Below are positions 27,897 through 37,062 of a stretch of DNA of 49,840 bases, piece by piece. Position numbers and translations under genes: made by a program. Below the pieces are notes generated by a model. That model was not told where the DNA came from and did not search any database. It saw nothing but the letters and a program-made list of their open reading frames with translations. Within the stretch, counting starts at the first letter, position 1; every line of letters starts with the position of its first letter. The stretch is from Burkholderia sp. Ac-20379 (GTDB lineage Bacteria > Pseudomonadota > Gammaproteobacteria > Burkholderiales > Burkholderiaceae): contig NZ_JAAGPF010000014.1 of NCBI RefSeq assembly GCF_017104645.1, positions 1 through 49,840 on the forward strand, in the 5' to 3' direction.

Positions 27897-30800
27897 ATGG
27901 CACGCAACGTCGATACGCTCTATTACGCTACGCCGCTACAGCGCGGCATGCTGCATCACTCGCGGCTCGATCCGTCGTCGGGCATCTATGTCGAACAGTT
28001 TTCGTGCGTGTTGCGCGGTGCGATGGACATCGAGCGATTCCGCGCGGCCTGGCAGACCGTGGTGCTGCGGCACGACGTGCTCAAGACGCTGTTCATCCGG
28101 CTGCACGAGGCACGCCCGATGCAGGTGGTGCGCCAGCGCGCGACCCTGCCGCTCGAGGTACGCGACTGGCGCACGCTTGCGAGCGAGGAACACGCGTCGC
28201 GCTTCGAGGCCTTGCTGGCCGACGATCGCCGGCGCGGCATCGCGTTCGACGTCGCGCCGCTGATGCGCGTCACCGTCGTCACGCTGGCCGACGACCGCCA
28301 TCGCTTCCTCTGGACCTATCACCACGCGATCCTGGATGGCTGGTCGATGCCGGTGCTGCTCGGCGAGGTGTTCGCGAGCTACGCGCGACCCGAGCTGCCG
28401 CTGCCGGCCGCGGCCCGGGATTATCGTCACTACGTGCAGTGGTTGGCGGCGCAGGACACGCAGGCCGCGAACGCATTCTGGCGCGACATGCTGGCCGGGT
28501 ATCGCGAGCCGTTGCGTTTCGCGCCCTCGGTCGAACCCAGCGTGGCGGCCGCGTCGGCGGAGCGCCGATTGCGGTCGGTGGAGGCGGCGTTGCCCGCCGA
28601 CTGGCTTCAGACGGCGCAACAGCGCTGTCGTGCCGAGCACATCACGCTCAGCACGTTGTGCCAGGGCGCCTGGATGCTGCTGCTGGCCCGCCTGGGCGGC
28701 GTGGACGATGTCGTCAGCGGGGTGGTGATGTCCGGCCGTCAGTCGACCTTCGAGGGCGCGGAGCGGATTGCCGGTTTGTTCATCAACACCTTGCCCGTGC
28801 GGGTGCGGCTGGATGGCGAGTCGCGCGTGGGCGACTGGCTGCGCGGCGTGCAGCGGCTCACGCGCGAGGTCGAGCAGAATGCGTCCTGCGCATTGACCGA
28901 GGCGCTGCAGTGCAGCGACGTGCCACGCCATCTTCCGCTGTTCGACGCACTTTACGTATTCGAGAACTACCCGGGGCGCGATGCGTTCGATCGGCTGGCG
29001 GCCGATTGCGGCTGGCGCGTCGAGGCAACGCGTGCGGTCGAGGAAACGAACTACGCGCTGGCCCTGATCGTGCTGCCGGCCGATGCGCTGCACCTGCAAC
29101 TGACCTATGACACGGCGCGCTTCGACGCGCGATTCGTCGATCGTCTGCTCGGGCACTATCGCGCGCTGCTCGAGTGCATGATCGCGGACCCGATGCCGCG
29201 CCTGGGCGCGCTTGCGCTGGCGGCGCCCGAGTGGCGGCGGATCCGGCCCGAGGCGGCGGCGCCCGCGCCGATCGCGCTGGTCGACGCGCTGCTGGCTCGG
29301 GCCACGCATGCGCCCGAGCAACTGGCGTTGTCGTATGCGCATCAGCAGGGTACTGCCGAGGGCGGGCTGACCATTGCCGTGACGATCGCCTACGCGGCGT
29401 TGGCCGAGCGTGTGACGCGGGCGATTCGGCAGTGGAAGCGCTTCGGGCTGCAGGCGGGCGATCGCGTGATCCTGATCGAGCCTGAGCCGATCACGCGGCT
29501 CGTGTTGTTGTATTCGGGGCTGGCCTGCGGCATCGATTGCTGGATGGCGGAGGATAGCCAATCGGCGGCCGCGCTCGCGGAATTGCGCCGCGAGGGGGCG
29601 GGTTGGCCGACGCTGCGCGGGTGCGCGAGCGCGTCGTCCGCCGTGTCCGGCATGCTCTGTTTCGTTTTCGACGAGCGCCACCCCGATTATGGCAAGCCGG
29701 CGCCGGCCGCCGATCAGCGTGCCACCGATCCGATGCCGGCCGCGCAGGGCGCCTGTTCGCTGTTCACGTGCGACGCCGACGGCACCTGGCAACAGGTACG
29801 CTATCGCCACCACCAGCTCGCGCTCGCCGCGCAGTCGTTCGCCGAATCGTTCAGCGCCGGCGAGTGCGTGGATGTCGCGATCGATGGGCCGCTCGATGCC
29901 CCGACGCATCTCGCGATCGTGCTGGGCGCGCTGCATGCGGGCCTGTCGATTCATCAGGTGGCAGGCAGCGATGCCGGGAGCGTTCTGCAACGGCTGGCGG
30001 ATTCGGCACGCCGCTGGCACAGCGTGTTTCTCGGCGCACCTGCCACGCGCCGTCTCGAGCCGATGCTGGAGCGGGCGCCGCACGCGCGTATCGAATGCGC
30101 CTATCTGGTGGCCGACAGCCGTTCGTTGACCCCGCACGGTGCGCGCGCGATGGGGATCCTCGCACCGCGTGCGCGGCACTATCGGGTGCTGCGATGGCCG
30201 GCCGTTTCGTTGCCGCACGCGTTGGATCCGATCGACGCCGGCACCACGGCCTTGGCGGCGCTGATCCACCCCTTGGGCCCGGATGCCACGGTGGGAGTGG
30301 TCGATACGCACGGTAATCCGGCCGGCACGGATGCCTTGGGCCGGCTTGCACTCGGTGGCGCGAGCGTGCCCGAATCCATCCGGACGGGGGCGGCGTTCGA
30401 CGGCACGGCGGGGCCGGGGCCATCCCGGGATGCCCCGCTGCCGACCACGCTCGAGGCGTGGCGCACGGCGGCGGGATGCGAGCTGCGCCTGCCGGATCCG
30501 CGTGCGGCCGCCGATGCCCCCGCGGCCGATTGGGCGGCGCTCGAGGTGCTGGCCGCACGCGCTGCCGACGCCGATGCGCATGCGCTCGCCGTGGTCGAGC
30601 GTCTCGACGCGAATGCCCGGTGGGAGACGATCCTGTTCCACGTCGGCGCGCAGGCGGCATGCGACGTACTGCTTGCCGCCTGCGAGGGCGATCCGGAGCG
30701 GCGCGCGAGCATCGATGCGGTGATCGAGCTGGCGGCCATGCCGCGCGACGCGCATGGCCGTATCGACCGGGCCTGCCTGATCGCGGGCGCGGCGACACCC

Positions 30801-32258
30801 GTCAGGCCGTCGAGTTCAGGCGAGCCCGCCAGTCCGATCGAAGCGGGCATTCTCGAGATCTGGCAAGCATTGCTCCAGCGCCAGGACATCGGCCTGCACG
30901 ACGACTACTTCGAACTCGGCGGCGATTCGCTGCAGGCCACGGTCATGCTCTATCAGATCGAGGCGCAGTTCGGGAAGAAGATCGGCACGCAGGCATTGCT
31001 GGCGAAGCCGACGATTGCGGCATTGGCCGCCCGCGTGGCGAGTGAGGCGGACGACGCCGACGATGCGATGCCGGATCTCCGCGCCGATGCGGTCCTGGAT
31101 CCCGCGATCACGCCGAATGCCGTGCCGACGGCCGCAGCCGCGCGTGCCGTATTGCTGACCGGCGCGACGGGGTTCCTGGGCGTGCACCTGCTCGAGGCGC
31201 TGCTGAACGACACCGCGGCGGACGTGTGGTGCCTGGTGCGCGCGAACGATGCTCAGGCCGGGGCGCGCCGTCTGCGTGACGCGATGCAGGCGCATGGCGT
31301 CTGGCGCGAGGCCTATGCGGCGCGCATTCGGGCCGTGCCCGGCGATTTGGCGCTGCGGAATCTGGGCTTGTCCGACGCCGATTTCGATGCGCTGGCAAGG
31401 TCGGTCGACGTCATTTATCACAACGGCGCGCTCGTCAATTTCGTCTATTCGTATGCGGCGCTGAAACCGGCCAATGTCGATGCGACCGAAGCGATTCTGC
31501 GGCTCGCGAGCCTGCACGGCGCGATTCCCGTTCACTATGTTTCGACAGTCGGCACACTGAACCGCCATGCCGATGCGATCCCTGAAACATTGGCCGTGCC
31601 GTATCACGACTATCTGGCAACCGGGTACGAACAGAGCAAGTGGGTGGCCGAGCAACTGGTCGCGCAAGCATCGGCCCGCGGTCTGCCGGTGACGGTATAT
31701 CGACCGTCGCGCATCGTGGGGCACTCGTCCAGCGGCCGCATGAACCTCGACGATCTGTTCAGCCGCCTGATCAAGGGCATCGCGCTTCAAGGCCAGGCGC
31801 CACGCAATGTCGGGTTCGACAACATGCTGCCGGTCGACGTGGTGAGTCGCATCATCGTGGCATCCTCGCTGAGCGCGGAATCGGCGGGCAAGGCGGTGCA
31901 TGTCGTCAATCCGGTATGGAATTCTCTTGATGCGCTGGTCGATTACATCGAACAGGCCGGGTATCCGTTGACACGCCTCGACTACGACCAGTGGCTTGCC
32001 GCGCTCGACGATCACGTGCGCGTCATGCCGGAGCATCCGCTGGCGACGCTGATCCCGGTGCTCACGAAGCTGAATCCGTCGGCGGATCCGTCGATCGGAA
32101 AGATTCTGCCGATCGAATCGGTGCAGCTTCATCGCCTGGCGGGCGCCGTTCTGGCCGACAGCTTGCGTCCTGCCGAGGTGTGGCTCGACACGTTCTTCGA
32201 TTACTTCCATGCCGAGGGTTTTCTGCCGGCCGTGGCGGACGCGGTCGATGGTGCCTGA
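27897..32258 (+). CDS. NRPS: C-A*(decayed)-T-R (reductive release)
   Basis: A 1453-residue terminal NRPS. The C domain has HHAILDGWSM (His142-His143, Asp147); following an E domain it should accept a D-residue donor. Residues about 450-960 align in position with an A domain but lack the core motifs. A remnant near LFTCDADGTWQQVRY stands where the P-loop should be, and the A10 site reads PRDAHGRIDRACL with Arg for Lys. The T domain is intact (ELGGDSLQA, Ser1011). A thioester reductase domain closes the protein: LLTGATGFLG near 1085, YHNGALVNFVYSY, and catalytic YEQSK (Tyr1244, Lys1248). It would release the product with NADPH as an aldehyde or alcohol. AGGAA 6 bases before ATG 27897 supports this start; 27843 is an in-frame alternative. 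Confidence 0.9.
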   Translation: MARNVDTLYYATPLQRGMLHHSRLDPSSGIYVEQFSCVLRGAMDIERFRAAWQTVVLRHDVLKTLFIRLHEARPMQVVRQRATLPLEVRDWRTLASEEHASRFEALLADDRRRGIAFDVAPLMRVTVVTLADDRHRFLWTYHHAILDGWSMPVLLGEVFASYARPELPLPAAARDYRHYVQWLAAQDTQAANAFWRDMLAGYREPLRFAPSVEPSVAAASAERRLRSVEAALPADWLQTAQQRCRAEHITLSTLCQGAWMLLLARLGGVDDVVSGVVMSGRQSTFEGAERIAGLFINTLPVRVRLDGESRVGDWLRGVQRLTREVEQNASCALTEALQCSDVPRHLPLFDALYVFENYPGRDAFDRLAADCGWRVEATRAVEETNYALALIVLPADALHLQLTYDTARFDARFVDRLLGHYRALLECMIADPMPRLGALALAAPEWRRIRPEAAAPAPIALVDALLARATHAPEQLALSYAHQQGTAEGGLTIAVTIAYAALAERVTRAIRQWKRFGLQAGDRVILIEPEPITRLVLLYSGLACGIDCWMAEDSQSAAALAELRREGAGWPTLRGCASASSAVSGMLCFVFDERHPDYGKPAPAADQRATDPMPAAQGACSLFTCDADGTWQQVRYRHHQLALAAQSFAESFSAGECVDVAIDGPLDAPTHLAIVLGALHAGLSIHQVAGSDAGSVLQRLADSARRWHSVFLGAPATRRLEPMLERAPHARIECAYLVADSRSLTPHGARAMGILAPRARHYRVLRWPAVSLPHALDPIDAGTTALAALIHPLGPDATVGVVDTHGNPAGTDALGRLALGGASVPESIRTGAAFDGTAGPGPSRDAPLPTTLEAWRTAAGCELRLPDPRAAADAPAADWAALEVLAARAADADAHALAVVERLDANARWETILFHVGAQAACDVLLAACEGDPERRASIDAVIELAAMPRDAHGRIDRACLIAGAATPVRPSSSGEPASPIEAGILEIWQALLQRQDIGLHDDYFELGGDSLQATVMLYQIEAQFGKKIGTQALLAKPTIAALAARVASEADDADDAMPDLRADAVLDPAITPNAVPTAAAARAVLLTGATGFLGVHLLEALLNDTAADVWCLVRANDAQAGARRLRDAMQAHGVWREAYAARIRAVPGDLALRNLGLSDADFDALARSVDVIYHNGALVNFVYSYAALKPANVDATEAILRLASLHGAIPVHYVSTVGTLNRHADAIPETLAVPYHDYLATGYEQSKWVAEQLVAQASARGLPVTVYRPSRIVGHSSSGRMNLDDLFSRLIKGIALQGQAPRNVGFDNMLPVDVVSRIIVASSLSAESAGKAVHVVNPVWNSLDALVDYIEQAGYPLTRLDYDQWLAALDDHVRVMPEHPLATLIPVLTKLNPSADPSIGKILPIESVQLHRLAGAVLADSLRPAEVWLDTFFDYFHAEGFLPAVADAVDGA

Positions 32259-32637
32259 GCGAAGCGCCATGCGGACGCCTCGCGGCCATGCTGCATTCCC
32301 GGGGGCAAGGCCTGATCGTGTTTCTGCGCCGGACGGCGTTCGGTTCGACGAAGCCCGGCGCGATTCGCAAGCCGACCGCGAGCCCCCGGCTGGCGATCGC
32401 CGGGGCGGCTCGATGGCCGGAAACGTTCGGCTCGCGGGCTGACGTGTTCCGAGCAGCGGAATCCCGGCCAGCCGACGATCGGTGCCGACTGGCGGCGCGT
32501 GCAGGCGCGTGACGCGCCGTGTGGCGGGGATCGCCGCGCCGGCCTGCGCGGCGTGGCGCCGCTGCGCGCCGAACACCCGCCCGTGCGGTTCTCCAGACGC
32601 ACTTCGCGCAACGCCCCGATCGCCATCCTCCATAGAT
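32259..32637 (+). other. Long non-coding gap after the NRPS operon
   Basis: About 380 bases with no supported gene. A GC hairpin (32382-32406, GCCCCCGGC...GCCGGGGC, loop TGGCGATC) is present but has no T tract. The gap separates the biosynthetic operon from the iron-sensing operon, whose control site begins at about 32638. Nothing else is recognised. Confidence 0.4.
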
Positions 32638-32656
32638 GAGAATGATTCGTATTTGT
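32638..32656 (+). promoter_or_regulatory. Fur-box candidate upstream of the FecI sigma factor
   Basis: The 19-mer starting GAGAATGATTCG at 32638 agrees with the classical Fur consensus at about 11 of 19 positions, with the left GAGAATGAT half well kept. It lies 37 bases before the sigma-factor start in an otherwise rare AT-rich patch. Iron-dependent repression is the expected control for a FecI-type system. Confidence 0.6.
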
Positions 32657-32693
32657 GATACATTGCGCCCTTCGATACTGAAAGGTTTGCAAC

Positions 32694-33221
32694 ATGACGA
32701 CTGCCACGACCGCCGCGTATCAGGATGTTCAAGCGCTGTATCGCGATCATCACGCGTGGTTGCAGTCGTGGCTTCGGCGGCGCTTGGGCGATGCCGTCGA
32801 TGCCGCGGATCTTGCGCACGACGCCTTCCTGCGCCTGATCGTCAAACCCGCTCCGACGGGGCTTGCCAGCGAAGGCGAGGCGCGCGCCTATTTGCGCACG
32901 CTGGCGCATGGCATGTGCATCGATCTGTGGCGCCGCCGCCAGGTCGAACAGGCGTGGCTCGAATCGTTGGCCGCCCAGCCGGAGCTGTATGAACCGTCGC
33001 CCGAGCATCGGGCCGTGGTGATCGAGACGCTGCTCGAGATCGGCACGGCGATAGGCCGTTTGTCCGCCAAGGCGCAGCAGGCGTTCGTGATGGCTCAGAT
33101 CCATGAACTGCCGACGCGCGTGATCGCAGAGCGGTTGGGCGTGTCCGACCGGATGGTGCAGAAGTATCTGGCCCAGGCGATGCTGCAACTGGCCCTGCTC
33201 GACGCCGGCCTCGACGCGTGA
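32694..33221 (+). CDS. ECF sigma factor, FecI family
   Basis: A 175-residue sigma-70-family protein with region 2 (LYRDHHAWLQSWLRRRLG, DLAHDAFLRLI, YLRTLAHGMCIDLWRR) and region 4 (AKAQQAFVMAQIHELPTRVIAERLGVSDRMVQKYLAQAM). The pattern is that of iron-starvation FecI/PvdS-like factors, which direct transcription of a cognate TonB-dependent receptor after a surface signal. AAAGG precedes ATG 32694. The stop overlaps the FecR start (GTGA), so both are made together, and the signal-transducing receptor follows. Confidence 0.93.
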   Translation: MTTATTAAYQDVQALYRDHHAWLQSWLRRRLGDAVDAADLAHDAFLRLIVKPAPTGLASEGEARAYLRTLAHGMCIDLWRRRQVEQAWLESLAAQPELYEPSPEHRAVVIETLLEIGTAIGRLSAKAQQAFVMAQIHELPTRVIAERLGVSDRMVQKYLAQAMLQLALLDAGLDA

Positions 33222-34231
33222 GCCATCCGTGCGACACCTCGCCGGACGCCGAAGCGAGCGTCCGCGCCGATTTCCGCAGTCTCGAGCAGGCGGCCGAGTG
33301 GTACGCCGTGCTCTACGCCGGTGACGCCGCCGCCGGCCATCACGAAGCGTGGCTGCGCTGGATGGCGGAGCGGCCCGAGAACCGTCAGGCGTGGGCGCAC
33401 ATCGAATCCGTCAGGCGCCGCATCGTGCCGTTGCGCAGGGAAGGGGTGCGCGAAGCCAACGCGGCTGCCGTCAAGGTGTCGGCGCGGCTGACGCCGGGGC
33501 GCCGCAAGGTACTCGGCGTCGCGCTGGCCGCACTCGGCGGCTCCGGCTGCGCCGCTTGGCTCGGCTGGCGCGATCCCGACGTGCGGGACCGGATCGCCGC
33601 CTGGCGCTCGGATTACTCGACCCGCGTGGGCGAGCGCCGCGATATTCGCCTTGCCGACGGCACGCGGGTCTGGCTCAACACGGGCAGCGCCTTCGATGCG
33701 GATTACAGCGCCGGCCGGCGCGACCTTCGGCTGACGGCAGGCGAAATGCTCGTCGAGACCGGCCGCGACGGCGGCGGCCGCCCGTTCTTCGTCACGAGCC
33801 GGAACGGCCGGATGCAGGCGCTCGGCACGCGCTTCACGGTGCGTCAGACGCCCGGCGCCACGCTGCTGGCCGTCTACGACGGGCGCGTGCGAATCCGGAA
33901 TCTGGCGGGCGGCGAGGCGATCGTCGAGGCGGGCCGGCAGCGCACGTTCACGGCGCACGACATCGGCGCCGAGGTGCCGGCCGAACCGGCGCGCGAGGCC
34001 TGGTCGCGCGGCTTGCTGCTGGCCGACGACATCACGCTGGGCGCGCTGTTCGACGAGCTGGGCCGCTATCGGCACGGCCATATCGCCGTGGATCCGCAGG
34101 TGGCCGGCATCCGCGTGGTGGGCCGCTTCCCGCTCGGCAATGCCGACCAAACCTTCGCGATGCTCGAGCGCGATCTGCCGATCCGCATCCGCCAGCCGCT
34201 GCCGTGGTGGGTCACGGTGGCCGCTCGCTGA
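33218..34231 (+). CDS. FecR-family anti-sigma/transmembrane sensor
   Basis: A 337-residue protein starting at GTG 33218, which overlaps the sigma-factor stop. The N-terminal DUF4880 region (EWYAVLYAGDAAAGHHEAWLRWMAERPENRQAW) binds the sigma factor. A single membrane segment (about 86-106) follows, then the periplasmic FecR domain (RLADGTRVWLNTGSAFDADYSAGRRDLRL, GEMLVET, ALGTRFTVR) and the C-terminal domain that contacts the receptor's STN domain. It relays the substrate-bound state of the TonB-dependent receptor at 34403 to the sigma factor. Confidence 0.93.
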   Translation: MSHPCDTSPDAEASVRADFRSLEQAAEWYAVLYAGDAAAGHHEAWLRWMAERPENRQAWAHIESVRRRIVPLRREGVREANAAAVKVSARLTPGRRKVLGVALAALGGSGCAAWLGWRDPDVRDRIAAWRSDYSTRVGERRDIRLADGTRVWLNTGSAFDADYSAGRRDLRLTAGEMLVETGRDGGGRPFFVTSRNGRMQALGTRFTVRQTPGATLLAVYDGRVRIRNLAGGEAIVEAGRQRTFTAHDIGAEVPAEPAREAWSRGLLLADDITLGALFDELGRYRHGHIAVDPQVAGIRVVGRFPLGNADQTFAMLERDLPIRIRQPLPWWVTVAAR

Positions 34232-34402
34232 GCCGCGCCGCCGCGTTTGCCGGCGGCCGATGACGGCCGCTCGAAAAAATTTTCGCGAATCGGTTCGCAC
34301 TTCCGATCCTCATCCGGTTTACACAGCAAGGACGACGATGCCGCCGCGCGAGGTGCGGCGCATCGCCGGCTCCGCAACGTCGACCCTGAGGAATCCCGTT
34401 TC

Positions 34403-36874
34403 ATGCATCGCCCGCCGTTCCCCGCGAACCCGCCCCGTTCCGTGTCCGCCCGTGTTGCGCACTTGCGCGTCCGGGCGGCGCGGCTGGCCGTGGTCGGCCT
34501 GCTGCTGGCGGCGGGCCTGGCGGGCACCGGGCCGCGCGCGTTCGCCGAGACATCGGGCGCGCCGGGCGCCTCGGCCTCGGCGGTGCGGCGTTTCGCGATC
34601 CCGGCCGGGCCGCTGGCCACGAACCTGAACCGGCTCGCCGAGCAGGCCGACGTGCTGCTCAGCGTGCCCGGCGATTACACGGCCGGCAAGACCGCGCCGG
34701 CGGTGCGCGGCACGTACACCACCGACGAGGCGTTTCGCGCGCTGCTGAACGGCAGCGGGCTCGAGGCGGTGCGGCAGAGCGACGGCAGCTATTCGCTGCG
34801 GCCGGCCCCGATCGCCGACCTGCGCGGCGTGCTGCCGAGCGTCGAGGTGCGCGGCCGCCGCCGTGCCGATGCGGCCGTCGAGCCGTATGCGGGCGGGCAG
34901 GTCGCGCAGGGCGCGGAACTGGGCCTGCTCGGCAATCGCGATTTCATGGACACGCCGTTCAGCCTGACCGGCTACACCGACAAGCTGCTGCGCGACACGC
35001 AGGCGACGAGCGTGGCAGATCTGTTGAGCACCACGGATCCGTCGGTGCGCGCGGCGATCGACGGCAGCAACCGCTACGACGCGCTGACGATACGCGGGCT
35101 GCGCGTGGAGAACGGCGAGATCGCGCTGAACGGGCTGTACGGCCTCGTGCCGAACTACCGCATCGGGCCCGATCCGGTGCAGCGCATCGAGCTGCTGCGT
35201 GGGCCGGGCGCGATGCTGAACGGCATGCTGCCGCTCGGCGGCGTGGGCGGCAACGTCAACGTCGTGACCAAGCGCGCCGACGACACGCCGCTGACGCGGC
35301 TGACGGCCGAGGCGATGTCCGGCGGCCTGGCGGGCGCGCACGCCGATATCGGCCGGCGCTTCGGCCGCGACGGCGAATTCGGCGTGCGCATCAATGCGTC
35401 GCGCCGGCAGGGCGATACGCCGATCGACGAACAATTCAGGCGCAACAGCGCGTTCTCGGCCGGCCTCGACTATCGCGGCGGCCGGCTGCGCCTGTCGGGC
35501 GACGTCGTCTATCAGGACGACACCATGCGCGGCGCCGCGCGCGGCTACACGCCGATCGCGGGCATCGCGCTGCCCGACGCCCCCGATCCGCGCATCAATC
35601 TCGCGCAGCCGTTCTCGTATTCGAATTCGCACAGCCTGACGACGATGGGCCGCGCCGAATACGATCTCGCGCCGAACACGACGCTGTTCGGCGCGGTGGG
35701 CGTCAACCGCTTCGGCTACGACAAGCTGGAGGATCCCGGCGCGACGCTGCTCGATGCGCAGGGCGATGCGCTGGCCGCCACGAAATACCAGGACGGCCGC
35801 GCACAGGCGCTCTCGGCGCAGGCGGGCGCGAGGACGCGGGTGCGGACCGGGCCCGTCGAGCATCGTCTCGTGGTGGCCGGCAACTACCTGCAACAGACGA
35901 CCTGGCTCGGCCAGGCCGTCTACGGCAGCTATGCGACCAACATCTTTCTGCCGACCCGGCTGGCCGGGCTCGGCGAGCCCGTTTCGGCTTCGCCGCAGGC
36001 GCGCGACAGCGCGCAGATCCTGCGCGGCATCGCGTTCGCCGACACGCTGTCGGTGGCGGGCGGGCTCGTGCAACTGACGCTCGGGCTGCGCCGCCAGCAG
36101 ATCGCCAGCGCCAACTTCGCCGCGTCCGGCGTCGAGACCGCGCACTACGATCGCGGCGCCACCACGCCGTCCGCCGCGCTGCTGATCCGGCCGCTCGATC
36201 GGCTCGCGTTTTACGCCAACTACATCGAGGCGCTGACGCCGGGCGCGACGCCGCCCGCCGACGCGGCCAATCCCGACCAGGTGTTCGCGCCGTACCGATC
36301 GAAGCAGGTCGAGCTCGGCGGCAAGCTCGACCTCGGCCGCTTCGGCGCCACGTTGGCGCTGTTCCAGATCGACGTGCCGAGCGGCATCGTCGATCCCGTC
36401 ACCAGGATCTACGGCATGACCGGCCTGCAGCGCAATCGCGGCGCGGAGCTGTCGGGCTTCGGGCGGCTCGCGCCCGGCCTGCGCGTGCTCGGCGGCGCGA
36501 GCTGGCTCGACGCGATCCTGCGCCAGACGCAGGGCGGGGCCAACGACGGCAACCGCGCCGTCGGCGCGCCGGCGTTCCAGGCGAACCTCGGCGCCGAATG
36601 GGATGTGCCCGCCGCGCCCGGCGTCACGCTGACGAGCCGGCTCATCTACACCGGCTCGGCCTATGTCAGCCAGGACAACACGCAGCGCGTGCCGTCGTGG
36701 ACCCGCGTCGATCTCGGCGGCCGCTACGCCACGCATGTCGCGGGGCACGGCCTGACGGTGCGCGCCAACGTCGTCAACCTGTTCGGCCGGCGCTACTGGC
36801 AGGCCAATCCAACCGGCTACTTGATCGGCGGCATGCCGCGCACGGTCTGGCTGTCGGTTTCGACCGACCTGTAG
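34403..36874 (+). CDS. TonB-dependent siderophore receptor with STN signalling domain
   Basis: An 823-residue outer-membrane receptor. A long signal peptide (about 1-50) is followed by an STN domain (VRRFAIPAGPLATNLNRLAEQADVLLS ... LLNGSGLEAV), the part that touches FecR and marks a transducer. Plug and barrel follow, with the plug motif RIELLRGPGAMLNGMLPLGGVGGNVNVVTKRA. GAGGAA at 34388-34393 supports ATG 34403. Position directly after FecI-FecR means it is probably the cognate sensor/importer. The C-terminus (WLSVSTDL) is not aromatic, as in some of these receptors. Whether its ligand is the product of the neighbouring synthases, a foreign siderophore or a heme-type compound cannot be told. 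Confidence 0.92.
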   Translation: MHRPPFPANPPRSVSARVAHLRVRAARLAVVGLLLAAGLAGTGPRAFAETSGAPGASASAVRRFAIPAGPLATNLNRLAEQADVLLSVPGDYTAGKTAPAVRGTYTTDEAFRALLNGSGLEAVRQSDGSYSLRPAPIADLRGVLPSVEVRGRRRADAAVEPYAGGQVAQGAELGLLGNRDFMDTPFSLTGYTDKLLRDTQATSVADLLSTTDPSVRAAIDGSNRYDALTIRGLRVENGEIALNGLYGLVPNYRIGPDPVQRIELLRGPGAMLNGMLPLGGVGGNVNVVTKRADDTPLTRLTAEAMSGGLAGAHADIGRRFGRDGEFGVRINASRRQGDTPIDEQFRRNSAFSAGLDYRGGRLRLSGDVVYQDDTMRGAARGYTPIAGIALPDAPDPRINLAQPFSYSNSHSLTTMGRAEYDLAPNTTLFGAVGVNRFGYDKLEDPGATLLDAQGDALAATKYQDGRAQALSAQAGARTRVRTGPVEHRLVVAGNYLQQTTWLGQAVYGSYATNIFLPTRLAGLGEPVSASPQARDSAQILRGIAFADTLSVAGGLVQLTLGLRRQQIASANFAASGVETAHYDRGATTPSAALLIRPLDRLAFYANYIEALTPGATPPADAANPDQVFAPYRSKQVELGGKLDLGRFGATLALFQIDVPSGIVDPVTRIYGMTGLQRNRGAELSGFGRLAPGLRVLGGASWLDAILRQTQGGANDGNRAVGAPAFQANLGAEWDVPAAPGVTLTSRLIYTGSAYVSQDNTQRVPSWTRVDLGGRYATHVAGHGLTVRANVVNLFGRRYWQANPTGYLIGGMPRTVWLSVSTDL

Positions 36875-37062
36875 CGCAGGCCCGGCGCGCCGCATCGCGA
36901 TGCGATGCGGATCGGCAGCCGCCGCGTGCCATTTGAATCGGACTACGAAGTATTGAAGTGTGCTGGAAAGGGAATGGTCTTCATTCCGGGGTTGCGAGGA
37001 CGTGCTCGTCCGCCGGCCGGCGGCGAGCGATTTCGACAATAAGACGAAACGGAAGCAGAGCG

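Noticed and set aside
27936-30755. A 939-codon open frame on the minus strand opposite the second NRPS, together with other long antisense frames near 34-37 kb and 46-48 kb.
   Set aside because: Same composition effect; no ribosome site, no recognisable fold, and all lie fully inside well-supported genes.
32382-32406. GC hairpin after the NRPS operon considered as a terminator.
   Set aside because: The stem has a bulge and no T tract follows; kept only as a note in the gap description.
32489-32504. A CTG-N10-CAG match in the gap after the NRPS operon.
   Set aside because: No -10-like hexamer occurs 23 nt downstream (GGATCG), the core lacks the shared CCCG/CGGACAG bases, and such matches are expected by chance in this much GC-rich DNA.
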